Below, piece after piece: positions 1 through 7,900 of a stretch of 24,311 nucleotides of DNA (the first letter of the stretch is position 1; each line of letters opens with the position of its first letter). Location: contig CAZART010000082.1 in the NCBI GenBank assembly GCA_964487555.1, positions 1 through 24,311 of the forward strand, given 5' to 3'. The position numbers and the translations under genes were made by a program. The DNA comes from CAZART01 sp964487555 (GTDB lineage Bacteria; Bacteroidota; Rhodothermia; Rhodothermales; VXPQ01). Under the pieces are notes generated by a model. It had not been told where the DNA came from. It saw only the letters and a list, made by a program, of their open reading frames with translations, and made no database searches.

Positions 1-524
1 GGGAGGTCGTACGCAGCCCGGAGGCCCGGCCAGCAGTCCGCGCGGTCCATGAACTCGTTCGAGATCGCGAGGGTGAGTTCGGGGTGGTCGCGGAGATCGG
101 TGATGGTGCGTATGCCGAATCGATCGGCCTGCGCGGCTTGCATCCCCAGGGCATAGGTGTTGTTGAATCCAAGCGGTGCGGTGATGCCGATGCCGTTTTT
201 TGCAAGGGTTTGGGCGAGCTGCGCGGGGTCGGACGGCTCGCCGGCGAGGATTTCCTGGACGAGGGTGCCGGTGTATTCGGGATAGACGTCGATCTGGCCG
301 CTGAGAAGGGCACTCCAGACGAACCGGGTGCCGCCAAGCTCGGCTCTCATGGCCACGTCGAACTCGGCAGCCTCGAGGGCGAGTTCGGCGACACGCGCGA
401 GGATGACCGATTCGGTGAACGATTTGGAGCCCACGGTGACGATTCGCTGCTGCGCGCTCGCGGTGTCTAACAGGAGCAGGCCGCCTAGCGCGGCGGCGGT
501 GAGCAGGGCTGCGGACGGCTTCAC
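1..524 (-). CDS. Glycine betaine/choline-type ABC transporter substrate-binding protein (N-terminal part, cut by window edge)
   Basis: Periplasmic binding protein of the OpuCC/OsmF/ProX-like quaternary-amine family. I translated it by hand from a GTG start at 524-522. It opens with a signal peptide (MKPSAALLTAAALGGLLLLD, then TASAQQ). The mature part has family hallmarks: VGSKSFTES near the start, a GGTRFVWSALLSGQIDVYPE block, then EYTGT and LGFNNTYALGM. The GTG overlaps the TGA of the upstream ATPase gene (shared GTGA at 524-521), so the two are almost certainly translationally coupled. About 174 codons are visible and the frame is still open at base 1. No permease is visible. It may be fused behind this domain or follow as a separate gene outside the window. 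The ligand (betaine, choline or another compatible solute) is inferred from the family only. Confidence 0.88.
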   Translation of the reverse strand, partial: MKPSAALLTAAALGGLLLLDTASAQQRIVTVGSKSFTESVILARVAELALEAAEFDVAMRAELGGTRFVWSALLSGQIDVYPEYTGTLVQEILAGEPSDPAQLAQTLAKNGIGITAPLGFNNTYALGMQAAQADRFGIRTITDLRDHPELTLAISNEFMDRADCWPGLRAAYDL

Positions 525-1276
525 GGCGTTGCGTCTTCCTCTTCGAAGGTCCATGGCGGCCGCTGCGCGCGGATGAATTCATCGACGAACGGATCGGCAG
601 GATGCCGGATGAGATCTTCAGGCGTCCCTTCCTGGACGATTTCGCCTTTCCTCAGCAGTACGATTCGATCGGCGAAAAACGCCGCCTCCCCAATGTCGTG
701 CGTGACGAGGACGACGGTCTTGGCGAGCTTTTGGAAAATGGCTTTTAATTCGTTCTGAAGGCTGGCGCGAATCATGGGATCGAGGGCGCCGAGCGGCTCG
801 TCGAGCAGCAGTACGTCCGGGTCGAGCATGAGGGCGCGCATGAGGCTGACTCGCTGCCGCTGCCCGCCCGAAAGCTGCGCCGGATAATCACGATGGCGTG
901 TGTGAGGCAGCTGCACGAGTTCGCCGAGCTCCTCGAGTCGTTCGTCGATGCGCCCGGGGACCCATCCCAACTGCTTCGCCATGATCGACACGTTCTCGCG
1001 AACCGTCAGGTGCGGAAAAAGCCCACCCTCCTGGATCACGTACCCCATCTTGAGCCGCTGACGCCGTATGTTTTCGGGCGTGAGCACGGTGTTTTCGAAA
1101 AGAACCGTGCCTTTGTCGGGGTGTGTGAGCCCGATAATGAGTCGGAGAATCGTGGATTTACCGCAGCCGCTCGGTCCGATCAACACGGTTGTCGCGTGGG
1201 GTCGAACGTGCAGCGAGAGCGCTCTGAGCGCGTGCACGCCGTCGTAGGATTTGGAGACCTGGTCGAGCTCGATCAT
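521..1276 (-). CDS. ABC transporter ATP-binding protein, glycine betaine/choline (ProV/OpuCA) type
   Basis: Cytoplasmic ATPase that powers the importer whose binding protein follows directly. The 251 residues carry every ABC hallmark: Walker A GPSGCGKS (34-41), Q-loop Gln82, signature LSGGQRQR (135-142), Walker B VLLLDEP (155-161) and switch His193. The C-terminal wording (EGTPEDLIRHPADPFVDEFI) is typical of the OpuCA/ProV branch. It lacks the C-terminal CBS pair of longer OpuCA/ProV proteins, so the osmotic or ionic sensing done by CBS domains in those relatives would have to lie elsewhere. The start is the first ATG of the frame. No clear Shine-Dalgarno is visible upstream. It is divergent from the barrel-protein gene and overlaps the next gene by four bases. 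Confidence 0.92.
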   Translation of the reverse strand: MIELDQVSKSYDGVHALRALSLHVRPHATTVLIGPSGCGKSTILRLIIGLTHPDKGTVLFENTVLTPENIRRQRLKMGYVIQEGGLFPHLTVRENVSIMAKQLGWVPGRIDERLEELGELVQLPHTRHRDYPAQLSGGQRQRVSLMRALMLDPDVLLLDEPLGALDPMIRASLQNELKAIFQKLAKTVVLVTHDIGEAAFFADRIVLLRKGEIVQEGTPEDLIRHPADPFVDEFIRAQRPPWTFEEEDATP

Positions 1277-1371
1277 GGATGGAAGCTACATGGCGCCCGG
1301 CTGCGGTTCCAGCTTTCTTCCGCGGCTTCATCATTCGCCTTGCGGCGCATGCCGTCGAGGTCGATTTTGGG

Positions 1372-2124
1372 ATGATCATGGGTAGTCGTCGCATCGTCGT
1401 TCTTATTCCGCTTCTGTGGATCGCAGTAGGGTGTTCGCCCACGCTCGCACAGGAGGCGCATGCGCCGAAGCATCGTCTCGGCGTGGACGTCGGCGTCGTC
1501 GCCGAATCCAGCCTCGACGAGCTTGCCTCGCCGCTGATCTACCGGGACGTTTTTGCGGCCGCGGGTCTGTCGTACGCGTTTCGTGGGACGCTCCATCGGC
1601 ACCGTGCAACCTTTATCTATGGCCGACCGCGGATGACATCGGCCATTACCACGGGTGACGTCCACGTTCAGGAAGGCTGGCAGCTTCAGCTTGACGGCAG
1701 TTACACGGTGCGTGTCGCCTCTTTTGGAGCTGGATCGGGCGGCCTGTTTGCCGGCGCAGGGATCGACAATCGATTCAGAAGGCGCAATCACTTCTACGGC
1801 GGTACGTATTCCGAATGGTTTACGGAAGGACATTCTGCCCTCGCCGTGGCGGGCGGCGTTCGCTATCGATCCGCTCATCTGGAGGTCGCCATTCCGCTCG
1901 TCGCGTACGTCGTTCGGTCACCCTACGCCGCGAAAGGGTGGGTGCGATACCGGTGGGCCGTTCCCCTTCGCGGCATCACCGCTCGGGCAAGCTATGAACG
2001 TCCCGTGAGCCGGCGTGTCGCGCTGCATTCAGCCTACGTGCTGGATATCCACCGCATCGAATATCCGGTGCCTTCTTCGACGCTCAGGCACGGGCTCGTG
2101 ATCGGGCTTCGTTTGATGCGATAA
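1372..2124 (+). CDS. Secreted, probably outer-membrane beta-barrel protein of unknown function
   Basis: I do not recognise a named family. The frame is open from 1279, but the likely start is ATG 1372 (or 1378), because this places a signal sequence (MGSRRIVVLIPLLWIAVGC, then SPTLAQEA) at the N-terminus. AVGC could be a lipobox, and TLAQ-EA a signal peptidase I site. The remaining ~225 residues alternate polar and hydrophobic residues in short strands rich in Gly, Tyr and Arg (for example GLSYAFRG, FIYGRPRM, ASFGAGSGGLFAGAGIDN) and end in a strand-like LVIGLRLMR. The early SPLIYRD phrase resembles barrel proteins I associate with Bacteroidota, which is inference. The S41 peptidase gene starts four bases after its stop, so the two probably share a transcript. 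Confidence 0.7.
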   Translation: MIMGSRRIVVLIPLLWIAVGCSPTLAQEAHAPKHRLGVDVGVVAESSLDELASPLIYRDVFAAAGLSYAFRGTLHRHRATFIYGRPRMTSAITTGDVHVQEGWQLQLDGSYTVRVASFGAGSGGLFAGAGIDNRFRRRNHFYGGTYSEWFTEGHSALAVAGGVRYRSAHLEVAIPLVAYVVRSPYAAKGWVRYRWAVPLRGITARASYERPVSRRVALHSAYVLDIHRIEYPVPSSTLRHGLVIGLRLMR

Positions 2125-2128
2125 CTCT

Positions 2129-3199
2129 ATGCGAGACGTTCGGATGCCTGATTTCGGTCGAAGGGAGACGCCGCTTGCCTGCCTGGGCATGGTGACGTGT
2201 TTGCTCGCGGCATTCATGCTGTTATCAGGCTGTGAAGAGACGATTCTTGGGCCGGAACTCCCACGCACCTACGAGGCCATGCTCGAAGAGGTCTGGAGGA
2301 CGTTCGATCGATACTATCCGGCCTTTGTCGTGAAAGAGGTCGATTGGGCGGAGGTGTACGAGGCGCATCGAGCCGGATTAGCCGGCCTGTCCGACGATCG
2401 GCATTTCTTTACCGCGTTGTGCAAGATGCTGGAGGAGCTTGAGGATGCGCACGTTTCCGTGACGGCGCCGTACGGTACCTGCCTGTTTCCCGGTGTCTTT
2501 ACGCCCTCCCACTACTTCAATCCCGCGCTGGTTCGATCCGATTACGTCGTAGGTGCTAAAACAACGCCTGTATCCGGATTAACCTATGGCCGCATGTCGG
2601 AAAGCGTGGGTTACATCCACATCCGAAGCTTCAAGACCCGCGAGCCGGCATGGAGTGACGACATGGATGATGTGCTGGAAGCTCTCGGCCCTATCGTATC
2701 GCTAATTCTCGACGTGCGAGACAACAGCGGCGGATCACTCCGGCTCGCGGAGGCGGTGGCCGGCCGTTTCGCCGACAAGCGGCGCGTGTATGCCTACGTG
2801 GAATACCGGGACGGCCCGCGGTACACGGACTTGACGGATCCGGAGCCGGTGGACATTGTCCCGATGGGTGATCGTCGATTCACCGGTCCGATAGCGCTGC
2901 TGACGAATCGCCACTGCTTCAGCGCCTGCGAGGGATTCGTTCTGGCGATGGGCGAGTTTCCACACGTCGTCAGCGTGGGAGATACGACGGGTGGAGGATT
3001 CGGCAGTCCCCTGGGCCGCGAGCTGCCGAACGGATGGAGCTATCGCGTACCCGCATGGCTGATGAGCACGTCGGATCGCGTCTACCTCGAGGGCATCGGC
3101 ATTCCGCCGGATGCGCCGTTCGTACCCGCACCGTCGGATGCCGCGCGCTCGCGGGACGCGATCCTGGAGACTGCGCTGGGGCTGCTGGATGAGTGGTGA
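2129..3199 (+). CDS. S41-family peptidase, lipoprotein
   Basis: Serine peptidase of the tail-specific/tricorn-core (S41) superfamily, predicted to be lipid-anchored in the envelope. The N-terminus has a signal peptide ending in lipobox LLSGC (Cys35). The start may be the annotated ATG, 2144 or 2189. Core features in order are a helical region (45-110), GYIHIRSF (161-168), the LDVRDNSGG strand-turn (194-202), ALLTNRHCFSACEGFVLAM with the likely nucleophile Ser265, GDTTGGGFGSP (284-294) and GIGIPPD near the end. At 356 residues it is short and shows no obvious PDZ domain, as in many Bacteroidota S41 lipoproteins. Many such proteins have no known substrate, so none is assigned. It follows the barrel gene by four bases. 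Confidence 0.88.
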   Translation: MRDVRMPDFGRRETPLACLGMVTCLLAAFMLLSGCEETILGPELPRTYEAMLEEVWRTFDRYYPAFVVKEVDWAEVYEAHRAGLAGLSDDRHFFTALCKMLEELEDAHVSVTAPYGTCLFPGVFTPSHYFNPALVRSDYVVGAKTTPVSGLTYGRMSESVGYIHIRSFKTREPAWSDDMDDVLEALGPIVSLILDVRDNSGGSLRLAEAVAGRFADKRRVYAYVEYRDGPRYTDLTDPEPVDIVPMGDRRFTGPIALLTNRHCFSACEGFVLAMGEFPHVVSVGDTTGGGFGSPLGRELPNGWSYRVPAWLMSTSDRVYLEGIGIPPDAPFVPAPSDAARSRDAILETALGLLDEW

Positions 3200-3318
3200 T
3201 GATTGGACCCTTTTCCGGGCAGAGCTTATTCGGCGACCGGCCCGGATGCCGCCCAATGAAGAAATAATGAGGATCCAAAGGGGCTTTTTCGGGATCCGGC
3301 GGAGTGGGATCAAGCTCG

Positions 3319-3347
3319 TTGACAGTGCGTCGAAGCGTGCTTAGATT
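3319..3347 (+). promoter_or_regulatory. Sigma70-like promoter, probably for tRNA-Thr
   Basis: A perfect -35 TTGACA (3319-3324), a 17-base spacer and a -10-like TAGATT (3342-3347) point toward the tRNA, whose 5' end lies about 160 bases downstream. This is the best promoter match in the intergenic region. The long leader and the hairpin between them are unusual for a lone tRNA. Confidence 0.6.
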
Positions 3348-3360
3348 GCGGCCCCTCGAT

Positions 3361-3388
3361 AAAGCGGCTCGCTGTGCCGCGTCTTTTT
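3361..3388 (+). terminator. Weak hairpin plus T-run between promoter and tRNA
   Basis: The AAAGCGGC arm, a seven-base loop and GCCGC followed by GTCTTTTT form a short intrinsic-terminator-like hairpin about 15 bases after the predicted transcription start. It could be an attenuator, the end of a tiny RNA, or chance. The stem is only about 5 bp. Confidence 0.3.
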
Positions 3389-3513
3389 CAAATGCCGCCT
3401 TTTTCGCGCTGCCGCCGTGTCTTCGGTAAAGCTTGCAGGGCGAAGCAAACGCCGGGTGATGCCCGGCGAAGTGGCGAGGATCAACGCGTCTGCCGCGCTG
3501 ATCGGCATCATAC

Positions 3514-3586
3514 GCCAACGTAGCTCAGTTGGTAGAGCAGCTCACTCGTAATGAGCAGGTCACCGGTTCAAGTCCGGTCGTTGGCT
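3514..3586 (+). tRNA. tRNA-Thr (anticodon CGU)
   Basis: A full cloverleaf can be drawn. The acceptor stem is GCCAACG (3514-3520) with CGTTGGC (3579-3585) and discriminator T3586. The D-stem is GCTC/GAGC with AGTTGGTA loop. The anticodon stem is GCTCA/TGAGC with loop CTCGTAA, giving anticodon CGT (3547-3549). The variable loop is AGGTC. The T-stem is ACCGG/CCGGT with loop TTCAAGT. The bases after the discriminator are CCCCA, so a CCA directly after it is not encoded. It reads ACG threonine codons. Confidence 0.97.
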
Positions 3587-3593
3587 CCCCAAT

Positions 3594-3635
3594 AAACGCC
3601 CTGTATGACGCTGAAAGGCCGATTGCAGGGCGTTT
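3594..3635 (+). terminator. Terminator-like inverted repeat after tRNA-Thr
   Basis: A perfect 10-bp inverted repeat (AAACGCCCTG at 3594-3603, CAGGGCGTTT at 3626-3635) with a 22-base loop starts eight bases after the tRNA. The T-tract is only three bases, so termination strength is uncertain. The position directly behind a tRNA makes a transcription end or processing signal likely. Confidence 0.6.
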
Positions 3636-4022
3636 CGCGCTAGCGGCGATCTGCGGCCCGTCCGAATCGATCGCAAGCGAGTTTTCTATCCGAGCAGCTT
3701 CACGGGGAATAGCTTTTTTGGTCGGCTCGACCTGCCTTGCCATGAAGTGCCCTATTTGGATCTGTCACCATACAGGCGCTGCCATTGATCCCGATCATGA
3801 TCGCAGTCGCGTCATTTCTGATTACGATATTTGGTTTTCCTTGGCACGCTATCGTGCCGGACAATACCAATATGACTAACCATCGGCCGTATCTGGGGCG
3901 GCGTAGATAATCTGGTCGCAGATCTCGTTCTAGCACATAAAAAGACTGGCCTCTCGCCCTTAATTCACTGCGCAGACGATGACGGTGGATTAGCTCGTGC
4001 TACGTCGATCAGGCCGATCTCC
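3636..4022. other. Intergenic region with no recognisable gene
   Basis: About 390 bases that look more A+T-rich than the surrounding coding DNA. Short frames on both strands have no coherent protein character. A perfect 6-bp hairpin (GGCACG-CTAT-CGTGCC, 3843-3858) is the only clear local structure. I see no mobile-element ends or RNA gene. Confidence 0.5.
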
Positions 4023-4097
4023 GCATTTGTAAAAATGCAGCCCTACGCGGGGACCGAGGTCTATCGTCTATACCCCGAGTGGTGAGGCGTGGGCTGC
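4023..4097 (-). terminator. Structured inverted repeat, possible terminator of the Ig-like lipoprotein gene
   Basis: On the minus strand, GCAGCCCACGC (4097-4087) pairs with GCGTAGGGCTGC (4048-4037) with one bulged base. An inner CCCC/GGGG pair reinforces the stem. It is followed directly by ATTTTTAC. A second small hairpin (GCATTT-GTAA-AAATGC, 4023-4038) overlaps the T-run. The element lies 54 bases beyond the stop of the 4151-4528 gene, in the right orientation to end its transcript. The loop is larger than in a standard terminator, so a structured 3' UTR is an alternative. Confidence 0.45.
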
Positions 4098-4150
4098 GTC
4101 TTCGTCTGCCGTGTGTGGGCGCGTACTAGCCAGGGCCGAAGCATCGGTTT

Positions 4151-4528
4151 TTAAAACATATATACCACGACGGTCGCTGAATCTCGGCCTACGAACCGTG
4201 CGGTTTTGGCCACATCCGCTACCTCGACGACGCAAAACGCTTTACCTGTGTCCCGCGCGGTGGCAAGACCGCTATCGTCGACCGTAAAGACGGTGGTGTC
4301 GGTGGACCACCAGCCGACCTCGAGCTCGGAAGCCGGAACCGTATCGCCCGCGACCGTCAAGGCTGCAAATGAAAAGTCCGCCTCGTCGCCCAGTTCGATA
4401 CCGGCGCTGTCAGGCAGAATGACGACGTCGTTGATCTCATCGAGACCGTCATCCTCGAGATCGTTACTGTCGCAGCCGATCAGTGCGAAAGAGAGGAGTA
4501 GGATGGCGGACGTGAGAACGAATTTCAT
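4151..4528 (-). CDS. Small lipoprotein with bacterial Ig-like (BIG2-type) domain
   Basis: A 125-residue envelope lipoprotein. The signal peptide MKFVLTSAILLLSFALIGCD ends in lipobox LIGC (Cys19). A short acidic linker (SNDLEDDGLDEIND) follows. Residues ~33-124 look like a single bacterial Ig-like fold: strands around VVILPDSAGIELGDEADFSFAAL and the diagnostic phrase WWSTDTTVFTVDDSGLATARDTGKA, where a variable loop is followed by a G-L/V-A-T-A turn. A GAGG Shine-Dalgarno sits seven bases before the ATG. It is a single-gene unit between the tRNA region and the divergent CheB/CheR kinase. Such domains mediate surface protein or carbohydrate contacts. No specific role can be assigned. Confidence 0.8.
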   Translation of the reverse strand: MKFVLTSAILLLSFALIGCDSNDLEDDGLDEINDVVILPDSAGIELGDEADFSFAALTVAGDTVPASELEVGWWSTDTTVFTVDDSGLATARDTGKAFCVVEVADVAKTARFVGRDSATVVVYMF

Positions 4529-4949
4529 GGCAAAACCTCACTGGTTCGACATATACCCCCAACGTACATACAAAAGCCTAACCAATAAGATGTTTGCTTT
4601 CAATTAAGAATCTGCAAGGAAAGTCTCTTGTCAGGGACAAAGTCAACATGATGTCGAGAGCTTCGCCATTTCATACCCGACAAATGGAGCTTGCCGCGGC
4701 TGCTGGGCTCGCCGACATCAGGAATGGAGCTTGCGGCGGCTGGGTCCCCTATATAAGATGCATCCCTACGTAACATCCTCACTTCCGTGTCGGACCGCCT
4801 CCTGTTAACTAAGTCCTCGCCGGGGGAAACCGCGTGAGGCGATCATTATTTTATAGAATGGTATACGGTCGCTGTCCGCGTGCGGTCGGATGTGATCGGA
4901 CGAACGTTCACCGTACACTGGATGTACCCAGCAGCATGAGAAGACTCTG
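4529..4949. other. Divergent intergenic region between Ig-like lipoprotein and CheB/CheR kinase genes
   Basis: About 420 bases with no credible gene. It must contain promoters for both divergent genes, but I find no convincing -35/-10 pair. A+T-rich candidates are TATATAA at about 4750 and TTATTTTATAG near 4847-4857. It also carries the two-copy direct repeat listed separately. Confidence 0.5.
4683..4743. repeat. Two-copy direct repeat, 40-bp spacing
   Basis: AATGGAGCTTGC followed by (C/G)GCGGCTG occurs at 4683 and again at 4723, about 20 bp with one mismatch, offset exactly 40 bp. It lies upstream of the CheB/CheR kinase gene. It could be a pair of regulator-binding sites or a simple duplication. 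Confidence 0.55.
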
Positions 4950-7900
4950 ATGGGCGATGACGAAGTGCCGAATGAGGCGCCCGAACGGTCCGACGTCCGG
5001 GATACGGAAGACGCGACCCGGCGGGGAGATCCAAAAGGCTCTATGAGGATCGAAGCGACCGATGCTGCAGGTGCAGGGTCAAATGGTCGTCCGGATCCTA
5101 CCGTCGTAGGAATCGGGGCGTCGGCCGGGGGGCTCGCCGCGTTGAAGACGTTTTTCGCCCACGTACCGGAGAAGAGCGGCCTTGCGTTCGTGGTGGTCGT
5201 TCATCTCTCGCCCGAGCACGAGAGCCATCTTGCCGAGCTGCTGCAGCCGCACACGAGTATGCCGGTCGAGCAAGTGGCGAAGACCTTGCGGCTGGAGGCC
5301 GACCGCGTGTACGTCATCCCGCCGAACTCCAATCTCAGTACGATCGACACGCACCTGCGTCTGTCCGAACTTGAGGAGCGACGCCGCGAACGTGCGCCGA
5401 TCGATCATTTCTTCCGGACAATGGCCAAGACGCATGACGGACATGCGATCGGCGTCGTGTTGACCGGCACGGGGGCGGACGGGACGCTCGGCATCAAGGA
5501 GATCAAGGAGAAAGGAGGACTCACTATCGTTCAGTCGCCCTCGGAGGCCGAATATGACGGCATGCCGAAGAGCGCCATCGCGACGGGTCTCGTCGATCAA
5601 ATCTTACCGCTGGCCGAGATCCCCGATGCCATCCTGAAATTCGCGTCCACCGAGCCGCGCCTTTCCGTCCCCGGCGAGAGTGAAGATCTCGAAGTCGATC
5701 AGCGCCGGCTTATCCAGAAGATATTTGCCCGTATACGTGCGCGTACCGGCCGGGATTTCAGCCGGTACAAGCCGTCGACGATCCTGCGTCGCATTCAGCG
5801 CCGGATGCAGATCCATCAGATCGAAGAGCTGGAGCAATACCTCGATAAGCTGCGCGACGATTCAGCCGAGGTTCAGGCGCTCGCCGACGACTTTTTGATT
5901 ACGGTGACCAATTTCTTTCGGGATCGCGAGGTGTTCGAAGAGCTTGAGAAAGAGGTCATCCCGCGGCTTTTCGAGGGAAAGGGACCGGACGATGACATTC
6001 GCGTCTGGTCGGTGGGATGCGCTACCGGCGAAGAGGCCTATTCGCTGTCCATGCTACTCCTCGAGGAAGCGGCACGGCGTAAAGAGCCACCGCAGATCCA
6101 CGTTTTCGGCTCGGATCTGCATGAGCGCTCCCTCGTGATGGCTCGTGAAGGATTATTCTCCGGCGACATCGAAGCGGACGTGAGTAGAAAGCGCCTCCAC
6201 CGTTTTTTTCAGAAGGACAACGGTGTGTTTCGGATCCGAAAAGAGGTTCGCGATCTTGTCGTCTTTGCGCCTCACAATCTGCTCGGCGATCCCCCGTTCT
6301 CCAGGCAGGACCTCATTTCCTGCCGCAACCTGATGATCTATCTCCAGCGTGACGTGCAGCGTGACGTGATGGAGCTCTTCCACTACGCGCTGAAGCCTGA
6401 CGGCATGCTCATGCTGGGAAGCTCCGAGACGATCAGCGGCTCCGATCTCTTTCGAACCGCCAACAAGAAGTTGTGCCTCTATCAGAAGCGGAACGTGCCG
6501 GGACCGGAGCCGCGTCTTCCCGTGTTCCCTGTAATGCGATCAAGATTCGAGGACGTGCCGCAACGTAGGGCTGGATCTGACGAACGGATTGCGTACGGGT
6601 CTCTTCACCAGAAGATGGTCGAGCAATATGCGCCTCCCAGCCTCCTCGTGAGTCCGGACTTCAAGATCGTTCACCTCTCTGAACACGCGGGCCAATACCT
6701 CGCGCCGCCCGGCGGCGAATTCACGTCGAACGTCTTCAAGCTGGTCCGCGAGGAGCTGCGCATCGAGCTGCGGGCGACCATTCACGAGGCCAGAGAAAAG
6801 GGCGAGCCCGTACGGTCGAGGCCGATCTCAACGGAGATCAAGGGGAAGGCGCGAACCGTCGTTTTGAGCGTGCGCCCTTCCCTGGAGCCTCGACAGGAAG
6901 GTTTCACCCTCGTTATTTTCGACGACCACGAATCCACCAGGCCGGATCTACGCAGTCGGGTTGATGAAGGCGAGCCCGGCTCGATTGACGCGGAGGCGAG
7001 GGAGGCGGCGCTGCGCGAGTTGGAATCCGAACTGTCGCTCACGAAGCAGCGGCTTCAGGCCGTCATCGAGGAGTACGAGACCGGTCAGGAGGAAATGAAG
7101 GCGTCCAACGAGGAGTTGCAGTCCTCCAACGAGGAGCTGCGCTCGGCGCTCGAAGAGCTGGAAACGTCGAAGGAAGAGCTCCAATCGATGAACGAGGAGT
7201 TGCAGACGGTGAATCAGGAGAACCGGCATAAGGTGGAGGAGCTCGCGCAGCTATCGGGCGACCTCCAGAACCTGATGGCCGCCACGGAGATCGCGACGCT
7301 CTTCCTCGACAGAAATCTTCGCATACTCCGTTTCACGCCGCAGGTGGAAGAGATCTTCAGCGTACGAACAACCGATCGCGGCAGGCCGCTATCCGACCTG
7401 ACGCACCGACTGGGAGACAGCGACCTGATTAAAGACGCCGAGCAAGTGCTTTCCACGCTGGTGCCCGTCGAAAGCGAGATGCAGGATGAGATCGGCAGGT
7501 GGTATCTCGTGCGGATTCGGCCGTATCGCAGCACGAACGACCGCATAGAAGGAATCGTCATTACGCTCGTCGACATTTCCACCAGAAAAGAGGCCGAGGA
7601 GGCGCGCGTCGAGAGCGAGGAGCGCTACCGCGCCCTCGTGGATGCGTCGGCGCAAATGGTCTGGACGACGGACTCGGAAGGCAATGTGCGAGAGGACTCA
7701 CCCTCCTGGAGAGCCTTCACAGGGCAGACGTATGACCAGTATAAAGGCCGAGGTGGAATGGACGTCATTCATCCCGAGGACCGTGCATCCGCTGAGGATG
7801 ACTGGCGGGGGGCCATCGAAACCGGATCGCCGCTAAACACCGAATGGCGCATTTATCACGCCTTGAGTGGCGAGTACCGCTGGACGAGCGTGCGAGCCGT

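Larger units (their letters stand above)
3200..3513. other. Intergenic region upstream of tRNA-Thr
   Basis: About 310 bases without a credible ORF. It holds a sigma70-like promoter (3319-3347), a short G+C hairpin followed by a T-run (3364-3388) and a perfect 6-bp hairpin with a 5-base loop (3451-3467, GCCGGG/CCCGGC). The GGATCC at 3271-3276 and again at 3292-3297 frame an A+T/G stretch that I cannot interpret. No clear terminator for the S41 gene is visible. Confidence 0.6.

Noticed and set aside
3842..3858. Sigma54-like TTGGCAC site
   Set aside because: The -12 TTGC element is missing at the required spacing. The match is part of a GGCACG/CGTGCC hairpin.
3700..3936. A 78-codon minus-strand frame with a hydrophobic stretch and a Cys (LVILVLSGTIACQGK)
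   Set aside because: The lipobox is poor (Thr at -3), the remainder has no coherent protein character and no ribosome-binding site is visible.
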